NCBI GenBank assembly: GCA_038363925.1
Contig: JAQQWL010000011.1
Coordinates: 6,758,001-6,822,000, forward strand
DNA: 64,000 nucleotides
Reading direction: 5' to 3'
From: Apiospora phragmitis
Taxonomy: Eukaryota > Ascomycota > Sordariomycetes > Amphisphaeriales > Apiosporaceae
Shown: positions 23,698-34,647 of the stretch, piece after piece
How positions within the stretch are numbered: the first letter of the stretch is position 1
How the letters are laid out: each line of letters opens with the position of its first letter
Program-made: the position numbers and the translations under genes
Notes under the pieces: model-generated
Databases searched by the model: none
What the model saw: the letters and a program-made list of their open reading frames with translations, nothing else
Told to the model about the DNA's origin: nothing

Positions 23698-26600
23698 TTT
23701 TAATTACTTTTATTTTTACGAGTTATTATTTAAACCTTTAAATAATAGCTTTATAAGAACTATATTTATACCTAGCTTTAATAATATTATTTAATAAAAG
23801 AAGACCCTTATTACTACTTTTAACACCTCTTAATAAAACCCCGCTATAGATATTAATAACGATAATAACGATAACGAACTTACTTATTAAGCGTTTATTA
23901 AGCGAATTAAAAAACTCGAGTAAAAGAGTATTAATTACTAATATTATTATACCCGGCTTAAAAAAGAGTATAACGAGCTCCGAATTAAAGGCACTTTAAA
24001 ATAAATACCTTATAATATTAATAAATTACGTGAAAAAATACGTTTTTTTTATATAGTTATTAATATTATTTAAACTTTTATTATATTAAAAAACGGTATA
24101 AAGATTAATACGCTAATACTTTTTAATAAAATAAGTGGAAACCTCCGAAACTTTTTTATTTAAATTAAAACTTATTAATAATTTTATAAAAAAACGTTGT
24201 AAAATATTATTTAACGAGTTATTTACGCCGCCACGTTTTTTAAAAATAAAGTACTCGCTTAATTTAAACCTTATTTAAATAAATTTATAAAAAATAACTA
24301 ATAAATTAAACTATACCGCATAAAAGTATAGCGTATTTTCAAAAGTTACGACGGCTTTAAATAAGCCTTTAGGTCATTTTTTTTAAACCCCGACAAAAAA
24401 CGATAAGCAGAGAAGGAACTCGAAACCTTTAAATAAAAAAGATTAGCCGCTTTTTATATAACTAAGTTCTAATGTATTATAGCTCGACTAAATTATACCG
24501 AAGCTATGAAAATTATAATATATTATTAAAAATTAAAAGAAAACGTTAAAAATAAACTTAACCGGCTTAACGCTTTTAATGATTTGTTTTTATATATAAA
24601 ATTTATTATTAAGATCGATATTTATATATATAAATAACGCCGTAAAAAATAAAGCGGACTTTAATAATAAATTAATCGAACTTAAACTAATATAAAGCGA
24701 TTATATTAATATAATTATATACCGTTTAAAAATATTACGGCGTATAATTATTATAATAAACTTATAAATTTTAATATTATTAAATATAATAAACAAAATA
24801 AAAAATAACGCATTATTTATTATACTTATTAAAAATAAAGATATTACGTTTAAAAATATTAAATATTAAAGAATAAGTTTTAATAAGTTTTAAAAAAATA
24901 ATAAATTAATATTATTAAAATAAAAAACACTTTTATAATAATTATTAAAAATAATAATATTATTATTAAATACGGCAGTTTATTTTAAATAGCTTATTAC
25001 GATAATAAGTATACTTCCTACTTAGCGGATAAGGAAGGTACCGGATAGTTCTTTAAAGTTCTAAAAAATAAAGAGGGCTATAGCCGAAGCGTCGTAATAA
25101 TATAAAGGGAATAACCCCTTCTTTATAACGAAAATAGTAATTTAATAAATAATATTATAAGCTAATTAAAGTAATTAATAAGCTATAAGCGCTTAATAAG
25201 TATATTAATAAACGAGTTAATAAATAAGATCGTTAAATTTAAAGATTTAAAGACCGACGGATAGCTAGTTATCCTTAGTATTCTTTACCCCGAATCGAAA
25301 TATTTACGCCAAGTACTTACTACGGCCGGTTTTAATTAAAGGATTTATAATAATTACGTAATAAGGGATAACTTACGGATTTCTTTTATATACGAAAAAT
25401 ACTTTATATTTTTATAGATTTTATATATATACAACGTTTATATAAAACACCTCGCGAAGAAATTTAAGTACGAGTAATTTCTTTAAAGAATTAATAAACG
25501 ATTTATTATATAACTATACCCGGATTATATTATTAAAAAAACCTAAATATTAATCCCTAACGAATAACGCGTATATTTATTAATATAAAAAGACCTACGA
25601 TAGTTATAATAATATTACTTAAAAAAACGAGATTAAAAGGAGTGTTTTAAAGACTAATACTTTAAATACGCTTAGGAAAAATCGCGAGCTTATAGAGGTT
25701 TAAAAGAGAGCGCCTAACGCTTTTAAAATATATAAATATATATTTAATAAGAAAACCTTTTTAATATATTAAAAAATTTATAAAGTATTTATAAATTATC
25801 GCGAACTTAACAAACTTTTAAACTATTAAAAAAACCCGAATCTTAAATACGGGGGATAATATTTCGTATAGAGAAAAGTATAAAAACACTTTTACCGGCA
25901 TATTAAAAAACGCCTTATAAAGAACGGAAAGAACGATAATAATAATATAAAGATCGATCGTAAGGAATTATTAATTACCTATAGGCGCAGCGTTCGGAAA
26001 ATAGACGCCGCTTATTATAAAAAAACGATAATTAACGGACTAAAACAGGTCCTTATATTAAATAACGGATAATCGAGCTATTTATAAATATATCGTATTA
26101 ATAATAAACGTAAAAAAAGTTTATATTAAAGCGCTACTCGATAGCGGAACATAAAGAAACTATATTTTATTATAAATCGTTAATTACCTTAAATTCGAAT
26201 AATAAGAGAAAAACGCCTTATATTAACTTAAAACTATCAATAAAAGATTTATAACTTATAATAATAAAAAAGCACGGAAAGAAATCGCGAACCTTCTCGT
26301 TAATATCGGAAAACGTTATAAACGAATTACGTATAATATCACAGACGTTGCAGGATACGATATAATTTTAAAAATATCTTAATTATAAGTAAATAATTTT
26401 AAAATTAATTAAAAAATAAATTAACTTTAATAAAATATATTAAAAAAAGGTTTAATTAATAAATAACGGTTTAAGAAGTAATCTTTTAATAAACTTAAAA
26501 TCTTAAAAGTATATATTATTATTAAAAAGCTTAAGCTGAACGTTATAACGATTATATTAAAGGAGTATCGGTAATTCGAAGCCTTTTTTAATAAAAAATT

Positions 26601-29499
26601 AAAAATAAGCTTACCGATTTATACACGGTAAGATTATAAAATACCTTTTAAAAATAAAAAAGAACCCTTATTTATATTTATATATAAACTTAATAAAGAA
26701 TACAAATAAGCCTTAAAAAAGTATATTACAGAAAACCTAGAAAAAGAGTTATACGACCATTTATATTATTAGCAGGCTTCCCTATCCTCTTCGTTCTAAA
26801 ACAAAGCAAGGACGGGAAACTTAAATAATATATATATATTAATTATCGAAAGCTTAACGAAATTATTATTAAAAACCGGTACCCCTTACCTCTAATTAAC
26901 GACCTACGAAATAAATTATTATACGTTAAAATTTTTATAATACTCGACTTCTTTAATATATATAATTTAATTCGAATTAAAAAAGGAAAAAAATAAAAAA
27001 CCGCGTTTCGAATTAAATACGATTATTTTAAATATTAAATTACACCGTTTAATTTAATTAATATATTAATTAGTTTTTAATTTATAATTAATTATACTTT
27101 ATAAGAATACTTCGATAAGTTTATTATAATATATTTTAACGATATCCTTATTTATTTTAAAAATAATAAATAATACCGAGAACACGTAAAACTAATACTT
27201 TAAAAGTTATAAAACGTTAACCTATTAATTAACTTAAAAAAGAACGAATTTTACCAACAGTCCGTTACCTTTATAAGATACGTAATATCCTTAGGCGAAA
27301 TCCGAATAAAACCTTCGAAAATTTTAATAGTTAAAAAGTAGTCTACGCCTATAAGCGCTACGGAAATTAAATCCTTTTTAAAACTAATTAATTATTATTA
27401 AATTTTTATCCCCGGATTTAATAAAATAGTAATACCTTTAATAAACTTAATAAAAAGGACGAATTATTTCGATAAATAGAGAAAAAAAGTAGAGCTTTTT
27501 ATGATATTAAAAAGCGAATTCTTAACGAACTAGTACTTCGCGTAACAGATTCGTTTAAACCTTTTAAAATCGAGACCGATATATTAGACTATACGATTAG
27601 AAAATAATTAAGCTAATAAAACGACGACGGAAAATCACACCTTATTGTATTTTTTTTAAAAAAACTTAACGAATTAAAACTTAATTATTAAATTTATAAT
27701 AAAAAATTAATAATTATTATTAAAGTTTATAAAGAATAAAGATATTATTTTAACGAAATAATAAAACTAATTAAAATCTATACCGATTATAAAAACTTTA
27801 TAACGTTTACTATTATTAAAAAATTAAATAAATAATAAATACGATAGTTTAAATTCTTATTAAGATTTAACCTTATTATTATTTATCGAAAGGGTAACGA
27901 GAACGGTCGCGTTAATGTATTAAGCCGACGATTAGATTATTAAAAAGAGGTTCCGTTCGAAACGCGAACTATCCTCACTTATAATTAAAACGGCAACCTC
28001 GCGCCGTTAAAATAATTAAACGTTATAAACTATGTTTAATATAATAATAAATAAGTTATTAAGTTTCGATAATTTAATTAAACTCCTGGTTTTACGAACT
28101 ACTTTAAAAATCATTTCGAAAATTACGACGGTCTTACCTTTTACCGGAATAAGATCTATATTTCCGAGCGATATTACGAAGACTTTATTAAGGAATTCTA
28201 TAAGTACCTTATATATAGATACTGAGAAATATTTAAAACCTAAAAATAAATTACTAGGTAATTCGATTATAAAAACTTTAAACTAATCGTGGCTAAAGTA
28301 ATTAACGAATATAACTTTTATAGTAAAGCTAAGGCCGCTCGACACCGACTATACAAAGAATTACAGCCGATTTTACTATTAAATAAAGCATAAAAAACTA
28401 TTACACTTAACTTCGTTATTAAACTACCCCTATTAAAAAAAACCCTTAATTAAAGTTAGTTACGATAGTATTTTAATAATTACGAATAAACTTACGAAAT
28501 ATACCTACTTCTTACCGTATAAAAAGTTTAGTAATACTAATAACCTAATATATATATTTCTTCGAATAATTATTAATTAACACGAGTTACTCGAAACGAT
28601 TATTTCTAATAAAGATAAGTTATTTACCGTTAAATTTTAAAAATTACTTATAATATAACTCGGCGTTAAATATAAGTTATTTACAGCTTACCACCTTTAA
28701 ATAAATAAATAAACCAAGTAAATAAATTAAACTTTAAAATAATACTTACGTTATTATATTAATTATAAATAAAATAATTAAATATAACTATTACTAATAG
28801 CTTAATTCGTTTATAATAATATAAATAACGAAATTATACGTATATTACTATTTCGAATAAATTACGGATATAATTTAGAAATTACTAAAAAAACCCTTAA
28901 AAAAAGAACTAACGCTAATCGCGACCATCTAAGTCGAGAAATTAAAGGAACTCTAGATTACGTTATAATAAAACCTTACCTTCTTTTAATAGCGAATTAA
29001 AAAGTACGCCGACTAAACTAAATTAAAAAGACTAACCTTAAAAAAAGGGTTATTTAAAATCGTAAAAGTTATTTTAAAAACTAATTACCGATTATTACTA
29101 CTTAAAATAATACAAATACACCTTATATTTTATATCTTATTATTTAAGCCGGCGGTTAAAAAAACCTTAATCGATATATAACTAAAAGTCGAAGTAGATT
29201 AACACGAGTACGAAATAGAAAAGATTATTAAAAAAAGGAAAAACGGATAAAAATAAGAATACCTCGTTAATTAAAAAAGATACTTATTAAAAAACAATAC
29301 TTAAAAACCTAAAAAACACCTAGCGAACGCTGCGAAAGAACTCTAGAAATTTAAAAGGAAACCCCTTTCGTTAAGATTAACGGACCGAAACCTGGAAAAT
29401 CGGCTAGGCCTAGGGCAGACCAGTCCACGTTATTTAGAACCCCTATACATTAAAGGTTATTTACTAAATAAATTTTATAACCTTTTAATATAAAAAGAG

Positions 29500-29690
29500 T
29501 TTTATCCTCTTAGTTAAGCTCCTATATACCGCGTTCGAACAAATCGGCACCCCGCTCTTTCACCTTCCGACGAATCTTTCGAATCCGGGAAAGGCGACCC
29601 GCAGCCTTAGTAAGCTAAGATTAGAGTTTCGTTAATTCGGAATAACGCGATAATAACCGCTCGCTTGCCTCCTCTTTATTATTATTTAAC
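29500..29690 (-). pseudogene. GC-rich antisense ORF island of element C
   Basis: It lies between the chromodomain and the 3' LTR and reads on the minus strand, opposite to pol. It has segments such as EEASERLLSRYSELTKL and RIRKIRRKVKERGADLFE followed by a RGIxELN-like run. A GC-richer zone continues to about 29370. This corresponds in position to the islands in units A and B. Confidence 0.42.
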
Positions 29691-30060
29691 TTATATTGTT
29701 ATATAAAAACCCTCTTTAAAAAAAACGCTATAAGGAGCCCGTTATAAGGATAACCTCGACTTACGCACTTTTTATACTTAAAAGAACGATCTAAAATCTT
29801 ATAACCTTTTTTATTTTTAAAATAATAAGAATAAAGTATATCGGCGGTATAATTATTAAAAGAAATATAATTATATAAAAAAAAGCGTTCGCAAGTCTTC
29901 CAGGGCTTTTTAATACGACTATTTATAATAAATATATATTATAATAAAAGCGATAAGAGGGAAAGAAAATACTTACTATAAAAAACCGATATAACGGGTA
30001 AATAAAAATACTTATACAGCGTAGCGCTTTAAAAATAAAATAATTAAAAAAAGAGGATAG

Positions 30061-30717
30061 TATTACGACCCGACTTAATTATATAACTAAAAAACCCCGC
30101 CGACCGGAATAGAATTATAATACCCCGGTTAAGCTACGACATTATAATATATAACCGTACCGCTAGCGATATTAATACGAACTCACTTATACTTTAAAAA
30201 TAAAACACGCCCCGGTATAAAATATTATAAGCGGTAAAAAAAAACCGATAATAATAATCACGTAACACGGAGCGGGTAGATTACAACGCTTTTAATAAGC
30301 TAGGAGCCACGAGATCACGACGCTTTAAACGAGCTAGGAGTTATAGGATTATAACGCTCTAAGCGAGCTATTAAAACGGATTATTAATTAACGCGGTAAT
30401 TTAACGAATTAATAAAGAAAAAGATTAAATATATAACGATAAATATTCCCTATATATTTTATATAAATACTTTTTACTTTAATACTTAATTTAAATATTA
30501 ATTTTAATTTATTAATAAAATAAATAGTTTTAATAAAACTATTACGAATACTTTTAAATCTATATACTTTAATTACCTTCGTTTTTATAAGCTATTACTT
30601 ATTATATTAATAAAAACTAGCTTTTATCGCACGTTTAAATACTTTTTTATATTATTAATATAAACCTTAGTACGTCTTTACTAGGTTTTTTTTAAAACTT
30701 AAATAGCGTTCGTTATA
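30061..30717 (+). repeat. 3' LTR of element C
   Basis: 657 nt, tattacgacccgactt to cgttata, preceded by the purine tract aaaaaaagaggatag. Confidence 0.88.
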
Positions 30718-31281
30718 TATTTACTATAATATATCTTAATATTTATAAAAAGCTTATAATCGAGTATAATAATACCTAGATAATTCGATTAATTAAATCT
30801 AAAATAGCTCGACTTATTATAAAGCTACGATATATAGATATTTATAATTACTAACTCCGGGAAACCTACTCTCGAAGATATATAGACGTCTCTTAAACCT
30901 TAACTAAACGGCTTATCGCAGACGGTCTTATAAAAGCACTTCCTCTTTAACGGTATAAAGACTTTATCTAAATATATAATTTAATCGATATAAAAAACAA
31001 GCTTTAAAGTACTCTTATATATTTATTTTAAATCTAATAAACTTAATTAAAAAATTAACTTTATTAAAGGGGTATATGAAATTTTAAGGACTTACACGAT
31101 CACGTAATCACTACTAGGGCACATCCCTACCAGAGAACTCTCTAGAAGCACTATACGCGTAATACCTATTCGAGAACATTCTCTCACTACGTATATATAG
31201 ACCACCTTTAAAAACCTATATAACTTTATTTAATTATTCTTTTCTTAATTAAGAATTAGCGCTAATATATAAGTTAACACA
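30718..31281 (+). mobile_element. 3' tail of a Ty1/Copia element (RNase H end and LTR)
   Basis: At 30912 the plus strand reads LIADGLIKALPL, then a stop in place of Gln, then RYKDFI. This is the conserved end of Copia RNase H (ADGLTKALP-type). A purine tract (aaagggg, about 31066-31072) follows the coding end and an LTR-like segment follows that, from about 31073-31077 to about 31281 (TGAAATTTT to GTTAACA, about 205 nt). The 5' part is missing: the LTR of element C adjoins directly. The family call rests mainly on the RNase H tail. Confidence 0.6.
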
Positions 31282-31798
31282 CTGTCCTCCTTTTATTTTA
31301 TAATAGTAATAAATCTTATACTAATATAAGTTAGCGGATATGTTTTCTTTAAAAATAAAGAAGCTTATAAGTCGTAACTACTCCTTTACTAGTCTATTCT
31401 CTAAATAAAGGCGTATTAACAGACTCTAGCGAAAGCGCCAGCTAGTCCTAATCAAGCGATATTAAGCATAGGTCGCCGTATTCGAGTTCACTATCCACAC
31501 TAACGAGAAATTTATAAATTTTATAATTCCTTATAATTCCGACGTAAGAAATTTATTAAAAGAACTAAACGAATTAATCGAAGAATTTAATAATATAGCG
31601 TAAATTATAAAGGCGTAAAAAGGGGTTCTTAAAGCCTTTATAACTAACGTAAAGCAAGTCTCGATCTTTCGAACTTATTTCGAGGTAGTACCTAATGTAT
31701 CTATATATTACTTTAAATAGAATATAAAACCCCGAGGCCCCTTAACGAAGAGTAACGAGCTACATAACGAGCTGCGTAAGAAGCCAGGCTCTACAGTT
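31282..31798. other. Right margin of the AT-rich block, unassigned
   Basis: Moderately AT-rich sequence after the Copia LTR. A few gag-like lysine-rich stretches are readable on the plus strand near 31550-31700 but carry stops. It ends at the last exon of the protease gene. Confidence 0.4.
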
Positions 31799-33440
31799 TC
31801 AGGAGTCATGCCGACGAATCCATTGCAAGACTCCTAGCCCGGATCGAAAACTCATACGTTGATGCTTGCCGTAAGCCGCTAACCCTTCGGCCCCCAGCGC
31901 TCCATCCCCATCACCAATTGCCAGTTTACCACAGTTCAATCTTTGACTCCTGTTACTTATCCCTCCAAGTACGTTAGCGTTCGTTTCTAGAAGGAGGATA
32001 TTAAATATAAAGTTCTTACACCGTATTTCCATATTATCTATATCGTATACGCTGAGATAAAAAAGAATAAAGTTAGTTAGTAGCTTCTCTTAATAAGGCG
32101 ATTCGTTTTTAAGTTAAAGATATAGCTTACCTGTAATAAGCATTTAGAAAAGGGCTCCCTAGAATAAGAGCGTCTTCCGGGATCGGCCCCCCTCCCTCTA
32201 TAAATCCTGACGTGGGGAAAATATTAAAGGTGCAGTGATCCCCTCCCTTTGGGTTCATCACTCGGTAGGCGTACTGAAACGCCGTCACGGTAAAGCTCTG
32301 GCCAGCCAGCTCGAAAACGAGGTCGGGCAAGTGTCTCCTCGCCGCGCAGTCGATTATACATAAGAGCCCCATACCGCATTGCTTCCCCGCCCATTCCGGG
32401 ATGGACCGGTGAATTCTCGCCACCAGGAGCCGGGGCAGGCCGATGATCCACTGGGTTGAGAAGTCGGCAATGGTCGAGGCGTTGAAGCGGTAGTCGATGG
32501 GCTGCGTCCGGTTCGCCCAGCGGACCGACTGCGCCGCAACGGCCCAGACCCGGTCGTCGTCCCGCGCGAGGGGCAGGGCGGCGAACTTGGCGTCCCGGTA
32601 CTTGTCCGCGACGCCGCCGAACGTCATCGCCCCCGCCGTCGGGCCCACGTCGCCGTTGCTGCCGTCGTAGTCGAAGCTCCCTCGGGCGGCGCGCGGCACC
32701 TCGATAGCGAAGACGTTGTCGTCCAGCACGCCATCCCGTACCATGCGGGGCCAGGGCGAGGGCAGGTACGACGCCGTGGGCTCGGCGGGCGTGTTCCACC
32801 GTGGGCTGAGGCCGAGGACGCCGTCGTAGTTGAGCCAGAGGTGTAGCAGGGACGCGGGCTGGGCGTGCTCGACGGCCACGAACGGCTGGCGCTCGACGCG
32901 GAGCCCGCCGCCGCCGATGTGGAAAGTGTCCAGCGCCGCCGGGCCCGAGAAGACGACGAGGTTCTGATTCATGTAGTACCAGCCCAGGTCGCTGGGCTCG
33001 GCGGTCGAGGATTCGTTGGCGCGGTAGCGGAACATCTCGAAGCCCGGGGGAGCAGTATTGCGTGCTCAGCGAGGCGTTGGGCACGAACAAGGTGTCCCAG
33101 ATGAGATCCACGTAGAGGCGGAAGGGTTGCGGCGGGTTGCCCAGCGCCGCGACGGTGGCCAGACCGAACGGGCCAGGGATGTACTGTAAAATTATAATTG
33201 AGCCATAGATGGTTAAGACGGCATGGTTCCGTTGTGGGACAAGGAGAAGGAGTATTTTCATACCCACATGTCGGCATCTTTAGCTGAAGGCGAGTTACCA
33301 GAAAGGACAAGCTGCTCAGCGCGAGTATTGAGTTGGCGACCGCCAGAGTCCTGATCAACATGCCATATTGGGCTGGTATAAATTCCGCCTTCAGACAATG
33401 CTCCGAAGAACGATAAGAGGCAAAGCAGTAATACCAACAT
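31799..33440 (-). CDS. Secreted pepsin-fold (A1-like) protease homologue, three exons, one frameshift
   Basis: Exon 1 is 33264-33440 and opens with a signal peptide (MLVLLLCLLSFFGALS). Exon 2 is 32131-33183; exon 3 is 31799-32051. The introns are 80 nt (GTATGA, CTTAACC branch, ACAG) and 79 nt (GTAAGC, ACTAACTAAC, CTCAG). The pepsin fold shows in GNPPQPFRLYVD, YDGVLGLSP, an IIGLPR segment and ILGSPFLNAYY joined across intron 2 to SVYDIDN. At the first active-site position the sequence is VDLIWDTLFVP (D85) instead of DTGS, and the second is ADFSTQ (about residue 299) instead of DTGS, so activity is doubtful. Exon 2 carries one extra base in the CCCCC/GGG run at about 33043-33050; without it the reading is 493 residues. 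Exon 3 borders the RIP block, and its last 60 residues are unlike the family. Confidence 0.75.
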
Positions 33441-34647
33441 AGTCGGGGTAATAAATTGGCTGAAAGTGGTTGTAGGTTAGCAAAAGCGAGATTATGTGTG
33501 TTAGTTCTGCAGAGATGTTGGTTCTACAGAGATGTTGGTTCTGCAAAGATGTTGGTTTTGGAGAGATGTTGGTTCTGCAGAGATGTTGGTTCTGCAGAGG
33601 CAATACTTTTGTAATTACATAGAGGGGACGATGTGACGTAATCATGCGCCTTGTCGGGGAATCCAGGACGTAGGGGTGCTCGGTACGACCTGCATGCAAA
33701 GCCTAATCTAGATGTTCCGCCGAGTCGTCTTCCAAGGGCACGGAAACACAGAATTTGGAAGGACTAACCGACCCGAGAACGCTGAGGGGACGATCTACTT
33801 ATGAAGGGACGCTCCGAGACTTGGCAATGAGGATTGATTCGCCTTCTCGTTAACTATCCTAGGCCATACGTATGCTCTTGCCTAACGAGGCAGCCACACC
33901 TTGTTGATCCATTCGGTAAGTAATTAATAACAGCCGGTTGAGAACAATGCTGCCAGTTTTCCGAGAAGTATTACCATGCATCGAGGGACAAAAGGGGAAC
34001 TGAACACCGCGTTTAAGATTTGACTCTATGTCTCTCCGCGGCACGGGGTCTGGTTATATGATATCTCGAATCCTTCTTTAGGGCTAATATGGGGCTAGAC
34101 AGCAGACTTCCACTCATGGAATCCGATACCTAGTCACATGTATTAAGAGGAACGAAAGCGCCGCTGGTTATCTTGCATGCTTGAACACTCGAGGCTGCCC
34201 ATCTTCCGCCCCCATCGTCCGATATGGTATTCCTACCATATCTTTTCAGACATCGGGGAAGCCAGAAAGGGAAGGAGGAGGAGCTGTACAGCTACCAGGA
34301 ATACAGCTCGCCGCTGAGTTGCATATCTCGAGAGATTGACCAAGGAGTTGAAGGAACGTACTGTTGGCCCTCTCCTAAATTATCGGGCGATAACGCCGTC
34401 CATCCGCAATATCCTCGCCTACATTAGTGCTTTATTGGTGATCTAATAACCTGATTTATATTTAGGGATATTACTCCTAACGGAAGGTCCGGCCCTAAAT
34501 TACGATACTCTAATAAAGAAAATTGTTAAAAGAAACGATACGTATATAACGAATAAATATATAAGGGGCTAGATAGTTTTTAAAATCTATCGAGTTAAAT
34601 TATAATACTATAGCAAGAGCGCGACCTCTTCAACGCCCGTTATAAAA
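33441..34647. other. Intergenic between divergent genes
   Basis: It contains the 17-nt minisatellite at 33504-33600. The rest shows no gene. The last 200 nt (34440-34620) are AT-rich with RIP-like composition. Confidence 0.5.
33504..33600. repeat. 17-nt minisatellite, about 5.7 copies
   Basis: The unit gttctgcagagatgttg repeats at 33504, 33521, 33538, 33555 and 33572, with a partial copy to 33600 and a few substitutions. It lies 64 nt upstream of the ATG of the protease gene, in its presumed promoter or 5' leader. Confidence 0.9.

Larger units (their letters stand above)
23041..30717 (+). mobile_element. Full-length Ty3/Gypsy chromodomain retrotransposon (element C), RIP-degraded
   Basis: 7,677 bp with two 657-nt LTRs. 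The plus strand holds gag (about 23760-25900), protease (IKALLDSGT at about 26130-26157), reverse transcriptase (YRKLNEI from 26844, then KNRYPLPLINDL; FNDILIYF at about 27135-27160 where active elements have a YxDD box), RNase H (KPFKIETD near 27560, later YRKGNENGRVN), integrase (about 28440-28950) and a C-terminal chromodomain (about 29190-29345, EYEIEKII and EYLVN with Trp codons turned to stops). The order PR-RT-RH-IN-chromodomain defines the chromovirus branch. A purine tract precedes the 3' LTR. All frames are broken. The flanks do not match: Fot1-like DNA on the left, Copia DNA on the right. Confidence 0.9.
5071..31798. other. AT-rich, RIP-degraded transposon block
   Basis: About 26.7 kb made almost entirely of A and T, poor in CpA/TpG and rich in TpA, with practically no open frames. 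The reading frames of recognisable transposons are interrupted by TAA and TAG where related proteins have Gln or Trp, the mark of C-to-T changes on both strands. This is what RIP does to repeated DNA in Pezizomycotina. Nearly all of it can be assigned to named elements (separate entries). It was probably heterochromatin in the living cell; that is inferred from composition. Confidence 0.9.
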
